Of a stretch of DNA of 7,583 bases, positions 1 through 6,597 are shown in pieces; within the stretch, counting starts at the first letter, position 1, and the number at the start of each line of letters is the position of its first letter. Made by a program: the position numbers and the translations under genes. A model generated the notes under the pieces. That model saw only the letters and a list, made by a program, of their open reading frames with translations. It was not told the DNA's origin and did no database searches. The stretch comes from an uncultured Clostridia bacterium (GTDB lineage Bacteria; Bacillota; Clostridia; Christensenellales; Borkfalkiaceae), in assembly GCA_937920115.1 (NCBI GenBank), contig CALGVF010000252.1:1-7583 (forward strand), in the 5' to 3' direction.

Positions 1-3000
1 CTCGCCGAGATTGAGATTTTCTCCGCCGAAATCGAACGGTATCTTATTCTCGTAGTTCGCGTTGCTTATCTTCATTGCAAACTTCATTCCCTCGGGTAAG
101 GTCGCAAAGTCGGCTGCGAAGTCGAGATAGAAACTAAGTCCGCTCTTCTCTTCGGTTTCGCCGAATCTGCCCGTTACGCCCTTTCTTACGATAAAGCCGT
201 CGATAACTACGGAAGTTATAACGTTTTTCGTCTCGTCCGAGTAAAGCGTAACGCTGTCGCCGACTTTGTAAAGTTTTCCGTCAAACGCCCACGCTACGAA
301 CTTACCGCTTTTTTCTTTGCTGTAAGCGGGAAGAACGTAAGTATCTTCGTCGCTTGTAAGTTTCGCTCCGTCGAGAGTGAGACCCGTTCCCGATTTAAGA
401 ACTTTCGTTACGGAAATAACAAGCCCTTTCGTAAGAGGGATAGTATCTCCCGAGTTATACGTCGTTGTTCCGTCAACGGTTTTGTATCCGACTACGCCCG
501 TCGCAACGGGGAAAGTGTATTCGGTAACTCTCGCAAGGTCAAGGGTCTCGGAAACGCCGTCGATAGTGACCGTCGCAACGTTGTTGTACCATTCCGCTCT
601 CGGAGTTTCTTCCGCCGTGGTCGCCACGCCGTTTACCGACGATATGAAATAAGAAGTCGCCATATCGCTTGCATAGGCCTCCTCTTTATTCAGCAACTTA
701 TAATACTCCGAGGTATCGGCGGATCTTACCTTCTGTATATTTTCGATTCCGTAGTTAAGAACGGATACGTTGTAACCTTCGGCAAAAATTCCGTCAACCT
801 TTTCAAGTCCGCATCCGCCGAGGTAATAGTTTCTGTAACCGTCGTTTTTTCTGTTGTATAACGCAGGCGTGGTATTTGCCGCGTCAACCTGAGCCTTGGT
901 CGGAACGTCGGTTGTTTCCACTACGTTGCCGCTGAAATCTATTCCGTCGAATTTAGCGAACGAGTATGCGGTTTCGCCTTTTACGCCGCCCAAAATATCG
1001 AGTACGCCGTTCTCGTCCCATTTAAGCGAGAGGGTCGACGTTTTCCATTTCGTGGAATAACGTTCGGTCTTCATAGCGTTGTCGGGAATCTCCCACTTCA
1101 AGTTGTTTCCGAGGCTCGAAGAATATCCGCCGACCTGATAGGTCGCTCCGGTAGCGTCGGTGACGTCGCTATGTCCCTCCGTGTTCACTGTACGATAGTA
1201 AACGTTTCCGTCTTCGGTATGATACGCTACGATAAATTTCGCCACAATCAAATCGGGATAAATATAGTGCGTTACCGCGTTTACGTCGATAAACGTATTC
1301 TTATACTGCGAATTTACGGGTCTTATTCTGAACGTTAAAACAGTTTGATATTTCCATCTCAGATTTGCCATCAGAGAGTTAGTCGCCATATCGTATTGAC
1401 CTTTACCCTCTCCCGTTCTCATTTCCTCGCTCGAATTATATCCGCTTATATCGTTAAGCGTAAAATCAAGAGATAAATCGCCTTTGAAAGTTCCGTTTAA
1501 TACGTTTTCGGTCTGAGTTCCCCAAGAGACCGTCTTCGCCCCGTTTTCTCCCGTATAGGTCGAACCCGAGTCGAACAGAACGCCGTTCTCGGTAACTTCT
1601 CCGTCTATGCCGAAAATCGCTTTCGAGAAAGTAGACTCGGTAAATACCGCCGTAAGAGTTATAACGTCGTCATTTTTAAGACTTAACACGTCGCCGGGGA
1701 AATACGCCTTACCGCCTTCGTCAACGTAGTTGATAAACATCTTTCCTTCTTCGGCTTCGCCCGTAAATTCGTGAACGATATAAGTCGCTTTTCCGAAAAT
1801 ATCCGTCGTAAGTTCGGCTCTAACGCCGTCGATAACGACGGTAGCCTTACCCGGAGCGGAGAACCATTCGGGAGCGACGAACGAGTCGCCCGTAAGGTCT
1901 GCCGTTTCGTAAGTTACGCCGTCGGCAGATCCGTTAATCGACTTAACGGTATAACCCGTAGCCATATTTTCCGCATAATTTCCGTTGCTGTTAAGGAAAT
2001 TCGTAGTAGCGTCCGCAGACTTCAGACTGCTGCCGAATTTTACAATTCCGTAGTTGTAGATATTTACCGTATAGCCCGCGGCTAAAACGTCGTCGACCTT
2101 GCCTAAACCGCAACCGCCGAGAAAATAATTTCTCGTACCGTCGTTATTTCTCGAAACCAACAAGGGAGTTTCCGTTGCCGCCTGTTCTCTCGTGGGAATA
2201 GTCGGCTGAGTAACGGTATTGCTCTTGTCAAATACTTTTCCGTCGAATTTTGCGAAAGAATACGCTTCTCCGCCTTCGGCTTGCCCCAAAATATCGAGAA
2301 CGCCGTCGTTCCATCTAAGCAAAAGCGTGCCGTTATCCCACTTTGTCGTCCACGCATTGCCTGCGTTGGAGTGCATTTTGATTGCAGAATCAGGCACTTT
2401 GTTGAGATACACGTTACCGCCTAACGAATTGCTGTAACCGCCTATCTGATACGTTCCCTCCGAATCGGTCTGATCGGAATGTCCGTGCTGACTTATCGTT
2501 CGATAAAAGTCTTTTCCCTCTTCGGTATGATATCTTACCGCAAGTTTAGCGTCTACCCAATTCGCAGCAGAATCAGAGTCGGGATAATCGTTCGGCGAAA
2601 TCACGACGTACACGTCGATATAAGCGTTTGAATACGCCGTATCGACAGGCTTAATTCTGAAAGTCAAAGCGGCTTGATAATAAGAATAAGTATTAAGCAA
2701 GAAACTGTTTCTCGCCATATCCGACTGCGTTTTATTTTCGCCCGTTCTCGCCTCGGAGGACGATCCGTATTTCAATAGGTCTGCAAGAGAATACTCGATA
2801 GCAAGATCTCCTTTGAATACGCCGTTGATCGTGTTTACGGTCTGCGTACCCCAATTTACCGTCTTGGAGCCGTTTTCGCCCGTATAGGTCGAACCCGCAT
2901 CGTATACGACGCCGTTCGCGCTTTTAGTTCCGTAGCCCGACGGCGACGGAGTTGCCGTTGCGATTTTCGTAACGTCCGTTTCCGCTCCCGCCGCGACCGA

Positions 3001-3099
3001 CTTTAACGTCGGATTGACGGTCAGAACCGAAACAAAAACGAATATCGCGGTTAAAACGCTCAATAAAACAATTGTCGTTTTCTTTTTTGCTTTACTCAT
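1..3099 (-). CDS. Large secreted repeat protein, lectin-like and InlB-like modules (3' partial)
   Basis: The frame is open for all 1033 codons from the ATG at 3099 to the window edge, with no stop, so the protein is longer than shown. The start is fixed by a good ribosome binding site and by a signal peptide: a KAKKK-rich N-terminus, a hydrophobic core at about residues 9-28, and an AGA-E signal peptidase I-like site near residue 39. The mature part holds two diverged tandem units, residues 62-504 and 505-984. Each unit has a beta-rich domain of about 250-260 residues (94-352 and 538-785) that ends in a conserved GGCGL motif and a GY-x-V-x4-NYGI strand. This is followed by one (first unit) or two (second unit) short InlB/Flg_new-like modules. 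A further domain begins near residue 985 with the motif SGLSFYLDF and is cut off. I do not recognise the large domain; a concanavalin-type carbohydrate-binding fold is inference. No catalytic motif is visible. It is probably a wall-associated or secreted glycan-binding protein, last of the visible operon genes. The coding call is sure, the role is not. Confidence 0.93.
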   Translation of the reverse strand, partial: MSKAKKKTTIVLLSVLTAIFVFVSVLTVNPTLKSVAAGAETDVTKIATATPSPSGYGTKSANGVVYDAGSTYTGENGSKTVNWGTQTVNTINGVFKGDLAIEYSLADLLKYGSSSEARTGENKTQSDMARNSFLLNTYSYYQAALTFRIKPVDTAYSNAYIDVYVVISPNDYPDSDSAANWVDAKLAVRYHTEEGKDFYRTISQHGHSDQTDSEGTYQIGGYSNSLGGNVYLNKVPDSAIKMHSNAGNAWTTKWDNGTLLLRWNDGVLDILGQAEGGEAYSFAKFDGKVFDKSNTVTQPTIPTREQAATETPLLVSRNNDGTRNYFLGGCGLGKVDDVLAAGYTVNIYNYGIVKFGSSLKSADATTNFLNSNGNYAENMATGYTVKSINGSADGVTYETADLTGDSFVAPEWFSAPGKATVVIDGVRAELTTDIFGKATYIVHEFTGEAEEGKMFINYVDEGGKAYFPGDVLSLKNDDVITLTAVFTESTFSKAIFGIDGEVTENGVLFDSGSTYTGENGAKTVSWGTQTENVLNGTFKGDLSLDFTLNDISGYNSSEEMRTGEGKGQYDMATNSLMANLRWKYQTVLTFRIRPVNSQYKNTFIDVNAVTHYIYPDLIVAKFIVAYHTEDGNVYYRTVNTEGHSDVTDATGATYQVGGYSSSLGNNLKWEIPDNAMKTERYSTKWKTSTLSLKWDENGVLDILGGVKGETAYSFAKFDGIDFSGNVVETTDVPTKAQVDAANTTPALYNRKNDGYRNYYLGGCGLEKVDGIFAEGYNVSVLNYGIENIQKVRSADTSEYYKLLNKEEAYASDMATSYFISSVNGVATTAEETPRAEWYNNVATVTIDGVSETLDLARVTEYTFPVATGVVGYKTVDGTTTYNSGDTIPLTKGLVISVTKVLKSGTGLTLDGAKLTSDEDTYVLPAYSKEKSGKFVAWAFDGKLYKVGDSVTLYSDETKNVITSVVIDGFIVRKGVTGRFGETEEKSGLSFYLDFAADFATLPEGMKFAMKISNANYENKIPFDFGGENLNLGE
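205..384 (-). repeat. Small InlB/Flg_new-like beta-module, copy 3 (unit B, extra)
   Basis: Residues 906-965. It starts GLTLDGAKL, has the core FVAWAFDGKLYKVGDSVTLY and ends VITSVVI. This copy has the most typical Flg_new core (F-V-x-W-x-DGKLY-x-VGD). It follows copy 2 after a five-residue linker and has no partner in unit A. Confidence 0.62.
400..576 (-). repeat. Small InlB/Flg_new-like beta-module, copy 2 (unit B)
   Basis: Residues 842-900. It starts ATVTIDGVSETL, has the core GYKTVDGTTTYNSGDTIPL and ends LVISVTKVL. It is the direct counterpart of the module in unit A, including the preceding acidic-aromatic PRAEWY segment (PEWF in unit A). Confidence 0.6.
1588..2916 (-). repeat. Tandem protein unit A (443 residues)
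   Basis: First of two in-frame tandem units, residues 62-504. It begins NGVVYDAGSTYTGENG and matches unit B, which begins NGVLFDSGSTYTGENG, almost end to end. Shared landmarks are WGTQT, FKGDL, LTFRI-P-V, YHTE-G, YRT, GGYS-SLG, GVLDILG, YSFAKFDG, GGCGL and NYGI. The units are diverged at both DNA and protein level, so this is an old duplication and not an assembly artefact. Confidence 0.88.
1642..1845 (-). repeat. Small InlB/Flg_new-like beta-module, copy 1 (unit A)
   Basis: Residues 419-486. It starts ATVVIDG, continues through a short strand ending YIVHEF and the core MFINYVDEGGKAYFPGD, and ends VITLTAVF. The pattern of an IDG strand, an aromatic core, a Y/F-x2-GD turn and a final hydrophobic strand is that of Listeria-Bacteroides repeat (Flg_new) domains found in surface proteins. 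The family assignment is by eye. Confidence 0.6.
2983..3099 (-). other. Signal peptide of the large repeat protein
   Basis: Residues 1-39 have a positively charged start (KAKKK), an uninterrupted hydrophobic stretch (VLLSVLTAIFVFVSVL) and a small-residue A-x-A motif at residues 37-39 before Glu40, the classic signal peptidase I layout. There is no lipobox cysteine, so the protein should be released or wall-held rather than lipidated. Confidence 0.85.
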
Positions 3100-3104
3100 T
3101 TTTT

Positions 3105-3112
3105 CTCTCCTT
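3105..3112 (-). promoter_or_regulatory. Ribosome binding site of the large repeat protein
   Basis: AAGGAGAG lies five bases before the ATG at 3099 on the minus strand, in an A-rich leader. It supports this start and shows independent translation initiation, unlike the coupled gene upstream. Confidence 0.8.
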
Positions 3113-3123
3113 TATTTTTTCTA

Positions 3124-3148
3124 TTTTTACGGATTATCTCCGTTAAAA
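3124..3148 (-). other. Imperfect inverted repeat over the TIM-barrel gene stop codon
   Basis: On the minus strand TTTTAACGGA and TCCGTAAAAA flank a five-base loop (GATAA). The ACGGA/TCCGT stem is perfect, followed outward by one mismatch and four T-A pairs. The left arm contains the TAA stop of the gene ending at 3143. No T-tract follows, so this is not a convincing intrinsic terminator. It may be a weak mRNA-processing or stability hairpin, or chance. Confidence 0.3.
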
Positions 3149-4390
3149 CAACCAGGGACCTTTGAGTTGTAAGGTCATCTGCCCCGGCATCAGCCATTTT
3201 TTAAGCGTGACGGGCTTGCCGTCCTCGCCGATAAAAGTCGCTTTTACAAGCGTCCTTTCCGTTTGCGATATATTCGTTATCGCGTAACCGTAGTAGCCTT
3301 CTTTATGTCTGAGTTTCGTGATTACAAGCGGAACTTCGTTCACTTCGCATTTTATTTCGCTAAACCCGTCGTCGCCGTTAAACGGCTCGAAACCGCCGTA
3401 ACTCTTGTTGAAGTGTTTTGCCCATACGAAATCGTAATTTTTAAGAACCGCTCCTTGATTTTCCGTAAACAGGCGAATCTGCCGCTTTAAGACGTCAAAA
3501 GTCGGCGTTCTTTCAAAATGCGTGTCGTACGGGGCTCCGTACCACGTTCCCGTATCCCACGAGTTCTGATAGAGTTGAAACCAAGCGAGACCCGTCGCTC
3601 CGCTCGCAACGTGGGCGGATATAAGCCATCTTGCGTCGTCTTCCGACGGAACGCGTATACAGTCGAAACTCATCGAGTTCGGGCAACAAAACAGTTCCAC
3701 GCCCTTTCTCCTCGCCGCTTCGCCTAAAATCCTGAGATTCGCGAACCAGTCGTCTATGAATTTCTCCTTGTTGTATACCGCCATAGCGGCGTAATTGTCG
3801 TAACCGAGTATGCCCGTTTTTGCGTCGTCGACGTATTTTTCGTAGCCGCCCGCAAGCATATAACTGTCGCTTATCTGAATATTCGGGTCGAGAGCGACGG
3901 GCAGATGATTTAAGTACGTTTCGACGTTCGGAGCGTACTCTTTCACTATTCTGCTCGTTTTCGCCGCGTTGTCCAAAGCCTCAATACTACCCGGTTCGTC
4001 GCCTATATAATAAGCGTAAACCGCAGAATGAGAGCCGAATTCCGAAAGCGATTTTTTTACGCCCTCTCTGAATCTTTCTTCCCCGACTTCGGCGAGAGTT
4101 TTCATATTCACTCGTCTGTCGGAAAGGATAACCTTCATTCCGTACTTTCCGCACTCGTCCAAAAGGGCGATTACGTCAGACGGATCCTGATATTTTTCTC
4201 CCGTTTTTACGTCGCTTTTACTCTTTCCGTCGTATACGAACGACATGGGGTAGTTAAAGCCGAGTTTATGCCAGTCGGCGACTATTTCCGAAAGCGTATA
4301 ATGTTTCCATATCGAATCGCCTTCGCCGTTCGTTTTGTCTCCGTAATACGGAAAACCGATATAATTCCAAAAGGTTTGCTTTATCTCCAT
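3143..4390 (-). CDS. TIM-barrel glycoside hydrolase-like protein (no signal peptide)
   Basis: A 415-residue protein. Residues 1 to about 315 read as a (beta/alpha)8 barrel and about 316-415 as a C-terminal antiparallel beta-domain, as in clan GH-A-like enzymes. The main clue is AYYIGDEPGS at residues 126-135. The D131-E132-P133-G134 signature at the end of a beta-strand is where such enzymes carry the acid/base glutamate. Other barrel-strand motifs are VILSDRR (87-93), TYLNHLP (158-164), GILGYDNY (193-200) and GLAWFQLYQ (267-275). The second catalytic carboxylate is not clear; E232 and D198 are candidates. The family is not identified; GH42-like or an unclassified DEPG group are possible. The start is the ATG at 4390, one base after the upstream TGA, with no good ribosome binding site, so translation is probably coupled to the lipoprotein gene. 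In-frame TGA at 4399-4397 excludes a longer N-terminus. The N-terminus (MEIKQTFWNYIGFPYYG) is not a signal peptide, so the protein should be cytoplasmic unless exported in an unknown way. Confidence 0.9.
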   Translation of the reverse strand: MEIKQTFWNYIGFPYYGDKTNGEGDSIWKHYTLSEIVADWHKLGFNYPMSFVYDGKSKSDVKTGEKYQDPSDVIALLDECGKYGMKVILSDRRVNMKTLAEVGEERFREGVKKSLSEFGSHSAVYAYYIGDEPGSIEALDNAAKTSRIVKEYAPNVETYLNHLPVALDPNIQISDSYMLAGGYEKYVDDAKTGILGYDNYAAMAVYNKEKFIDDWFANLRILGEAARRKGVELFCCPNSMSFDCIRVPSEDDARWLISAHVASGATGLAWFQLYQNSWDTGTWYGAPYDTHFERTPTFDVLKRQIRLFTENQGAVLKNYDFVWAKHFNKSYGGFEPFNGDDGFSEIKCEVNEVPLVITKLRHKEGYYGYAITNISQTERTLVKATFIGEDGKPVTLKKWLMPGQMTLQLKGPWLF

Positions 4391-4399
4391 ATCACATCA
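4388..4399 (-). promoter_or_regulatory. Stop-start junction, likely translational coupling
   Basis: The minus strand reads TGATGTGATATG. The lipoprotein gene stops at TGA (4394-4392), and after one base (T) the ATG of the TIM-barrel gene follows (4390-4388). Only a weak GGG lies upstream (about 4402). Termination-reinitiation by the same ribosomes would give linked amounts of the two proteins. This is inferred from spacing. Confidence 0.65.
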
Positions 4400-6584
4400 A
4401 CCCGTTTAAAATCGAAAAGATATTTTCGAGGTCTTTTTCCATCGTTTTGTACCACGCTTCGGCGTAATTGAAAGACGTTCCGAGATATTCAAGATCTTCT
4501 TTCATTTCGTTATACCACTTCATACCCTGCGTTCTGACGGTGGAAATATCGTAATAGGTCGCATATCCGTTAAGTTGGCAATGCCTTATGCAAATCTTAT
4601 CGTAAGTTATACGCTTTTTGAGTTTTTCGTAGAGCGAGGGGTCGCTTTGCTCGTACTTCTCTATACTTAAAAACGCCTCTTCTATATACGCCATTGCCCT
4701 GTCAAGGTCGGCGCCGTCGTAAAATCTTGCGTCAAAGCCCTGATAGTTGCCGAGATGCTGCTCTTTTATGGTACAGACGGTGTTCATATAGTCTATATAC
4801 TTCTTTATAGCAGGAGCGGCGTCGCGGTAATAACGTTCTAAGAATCTGTCGGTAAGTTCACCGAGATTTGCGTTGACGTCCCATGCGGTTTTCGCGTACA
4901 GATAGTTATAAAGCGGACTCATAACGCTGTATTTGTTATTTGTACACGACTGTATAAAATAACTGTATACGCCTATGTTTTTGTAAACCCGAGCGTTATT
5001 TTGCACGCCGTTTAAATACGGGTACCACATAAGATAATCGCTGTAATTTACGTTATAACTCCACGTATTGAAGTTATGCGTAAGAGATTGCCACGCTTTG
5101 AGTTGAGCCATGAGCGAAGCGTTCGTGTCGCAGTTTTCGTCGTCGAACGCGTGACTTAAACACATACGTTCGAGCGGAGCGATTTTCATATAAAGTTTGC
5201 CGTCGGGAATAATAGTGTTATCTATCGGCGTATACGTTCCGTCCGCATTGTTTATAACGGGAGCGTTAAACGTTTCGCCGCCGACTCCGCCGTATGCGAA
5301 AGTCTCGTAATTCCAATGCCCCGCTTTGACCTTTTCGGCTTGTTCCGCGGTTATAGGAACCGCAAACGTGGCTTTTTCGTTATCGAAACACGCATAGCCC
5401 GTCGCCGCTTTCTCCTGCTCGAACAACGCCTGCTGTTTCGCAACGTCAGCCATCGGGTCTTTTTTCCATTCCTCTATAGCGACGATGATTTTGTTGCAAA
5501 ATCTTATCCACATTCCGCTCGAATGATATTTCGCTCTATCGTTCTCGCAAGTACAACCGGTTACCGCTTTGTTTTCCTGTCCCCTGCAAAGTTCGCCCGT
5601 GTCTTCCTGCGAGATGTTCAGAAAGTCCGCGTCGGGGTTTTCGATAAGGAATTCTTTCGCCGATTTTAAAGCGTAATAATAAGAATATTTGCTCGTGAGA
5701 CAAAAGTCGTTGCCTTTTTTCGGTCCGAAACAAAGGCTGTTCGCCTTAGAATCGTCCTCGCCGTCTTTTGCGTCGGTATACGTACTGTAACCGTTGGGAA
5801 CGAAGTATTTGTATATCGTATGACAATCGCCCGGCACTTCTTTTACCGCACCTAACGCCTCGCTCGAATTTATACGCAACTGTTTCGAATACTCCGAATA
5901 ACTCTGCGTATATCCGTCGATACCTCGACTCGCAAAAGAAGGAACGTCTTTAACGTTGAAATCTATCAGTACGGAACGGGGCGTGTAATTTATATACGTT
6001 TCGTCGTGAGCGAACATCTCGTATCCGAACTGACGATATAAGAATTCGAGGGAGCCGTAATAATCGCCCCACTCGTTCGCTCCAGCGATAACGACCGTTT
6101 TCCCGAGCGTTCTTATAATATAGCCGTGTCTGTTGAGGTTTTCCTCGGTAAGCGGCTCGGTTATTTTCTTCGCCGATACCGCGTCGGACAATATTTTAGT
6201 ATTTCCTATCGAAATAACCTTGTCGTTTTCGTTAAAAGATTTATCCGATTTTACTACCTCTATCGTCGCCCCCGTAGCCTCTTTAAACTGATTTTTCACG
6301 AGAACCGCCGCCGACTGTACGGTTGCGGAGGCGGACTCGGATATTACTATCGAATATCCCGTCGTTCCGTTATCCGCAAGGACGTCGTCCGTGTAGTCGA
6401 CCGATTCGGACTCGCTCACAGGCTCTTCCGAAACCGAGGCGTTATCCGAAGACTCGAAACTGTCGGAAACCGAATTGCTTTCGCTCGCAGGCTCTTCGTC
6501 CTTTTTGCACGCACTCCCGAAAGAAAACATAGCGAAAAGCATAACGAGAAGAAAAACCGATAACGCTTTATTTAACTTTTTCAT
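4392..6584 (-). CDS. DUF4838 / GH163-like glycoside hydrolase lipoprotein
   Basis: A 730-residue putative membrane-anchored glycosidase. The N-terminus is a lipoprotein signal (MKKLNKALSV then a hydrophobic core) with GSAC as lipobox and Cys26 as lipidation site. Residues 27-66 are a Ser/Glu/Asp-rich linker. Residues 75-200 resemble the N-terminal alpha/beta domain that precedes many glucuronidase- and hexosaminidase-like barrels (AAVLVKNQF, VISIGNT, VVIAGANEWGDYYGSLEFLYRQFGYEMF with breaks). Residues 215-600 carry DUF4838 landmarks: DCHTIYKYFVP (253-263), FCLTS (294-298), the catalytic-region SQED motif (325-328) followed by cysteines C333, C344 and C346, WSYNVNYSDYLMWYPYL (508-524) and ERYYRDAAPAIKKYID (583-598). 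The last 130 residues are helical. Characterised DUF4838 members (GH163) are endo-beta-N-acetylglucosaminidases on complex N-glycans; that activity is not shown here. It starts with a strong ribosome binding site that overlaps the stop of the Ig-domain gene, and its stop is coupled to the TIM-barrel gene. Confidence 0.9.
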   Translation of the reverse strand: MKKLNKALSVFLLVMLFAMFSFGSACKKDEEPASESNSVSDSFESSDNASVSEEPVSESESVDYTDDVLADNGTTGYSIVISESASATVQSAAVLVKNQFKEATGATIEVVKSDKSFNENDKVISIGNTKILSDAVSAKKITEPLTEENLNRHGYIIRTLGKTVVIAGANEWGDYYGSLEFLYRQFGYEMFAHDETYINYTPRSVLIDFNVKDVPSFASRGIDGYTQSYSEYSKQLRINSSEALGAVKEVPGDCHTIYKYFVPNGYSTYTDAKDGEDDSKANSLCFGPKKGNDFCLTSKYSYYYALKSAKEFLIENPDADFLNISQEDTGELCRGQENKAVTGCTCENDRAKYHSSGMWIRFCNKIIVAIEEWKKDPMADVAKQQALFEQEKAATGYACFDNEKATFAVPITAEQAEKVKAGHWNYETFAYGGVGGETFNAPVINNADGTYTPIDNTIIPDGKLYMKIAPLERMCLSHAFDDENCDTNASLMAQLKAWQSLTHNFNTWSYNVNYSDYLMWYPYLNGVQNNARVYKNIGVYSYFIQSCTNNKYSVMSPLYNYLYAKTAWDVNANLGELTDRFLERYYRDAAPAIKKYIDYMNTVCTIKEQHLGNYQGFDARFYDGADLDRAMAYIEEAFLSIEKYEQSDPSLYEKLKKRITYDKICIRHCQLNGYATYYDISTVRTQGMKWYNEMKEDLEYLGTSFNYAEAWYKTMEKDLENIFSILNGLM

Positions 6585-6590
6585 TGTTTT

Positions 6591-6597
6591 CCTCCTT
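6591..6597 (-). promoter_or_regulatory. Ribosome binding site of the lipoprotein gene
   Basis: AAGGAGG lies six bases before the ATG at 6584. Its first two A bases are part of the TAA stop (6598-6596) of the preceding gene, so the two genes are tightly packed. It fixes the lipoprotein start. Confidence 0.85.

Larger units (their letters stand above)
148..1587 (-). repeat. Tandem protein unit B (480 residues)
   Basis: Second tandem unit, residues 505-984, abutting unit A directly. It keeps the order of motifs of unit A but is 37 residues longer, because its tail carries two copies of the small beta-module where unit A has one. The central region (residues 538-785) is slightly shorter than in unit A. 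The unit ends before the SGLSFYLDF motif that opens a different, truncated domain. Confidence 0.83.

Noticed and set aside
1771..2085. 104-codon open frame on the plus strand
   Set aside because: Antisense to unit A of the large repeat protein, whose own frame shows clear repeat conservation.
2103..2357. 84-codon minus-strand frame inside the large repeat protein
   Set aside because: Out of frame with the repeat protein, which is supported by matching motifs in both units; no initiation signal.
148..2916. Assembly duplication as the cause of the two repeat units
   Set aside because: The copies differ throughout at DNA and protein level and in length, so they are a real, old duplication.
3100..3148. 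Intrinsic terminator and new promoter before the large repeat protein
   Set aside because: The hairpin is short and AT-weak with no T-tract after it, and the 43-base gap has no recognisable -35/-10 pair.
4388..4400. Programmed frameshift joining the lipoprotein and the TIM-barrel protein
   Set aside because: The usable window between the two stops is only a few bases, has no slippery run, and the downstream gene has its own ATG; reinitiation is simpler.
4028..4471. 147-codon open frame on the plus strand
   Set aside because: It lies antisense to the TIM-barrel and lipoprotein genes, is rich in Arg/Phe/Ser as expected for a shadow frame, and has no ribosome binding site or domain.
5316..5669. 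117-codon open frame on the plus strand
   Set aside because: Antisense to the core of the DUF4838 domain; low-complexity Arg/Phe composition.
6126..6563. 145-codon open frame on the plus strand
   Set aside because: Antisense to the lipoprotein N-terminus; Arg/Tyr-rich composition with no recognisable motif.
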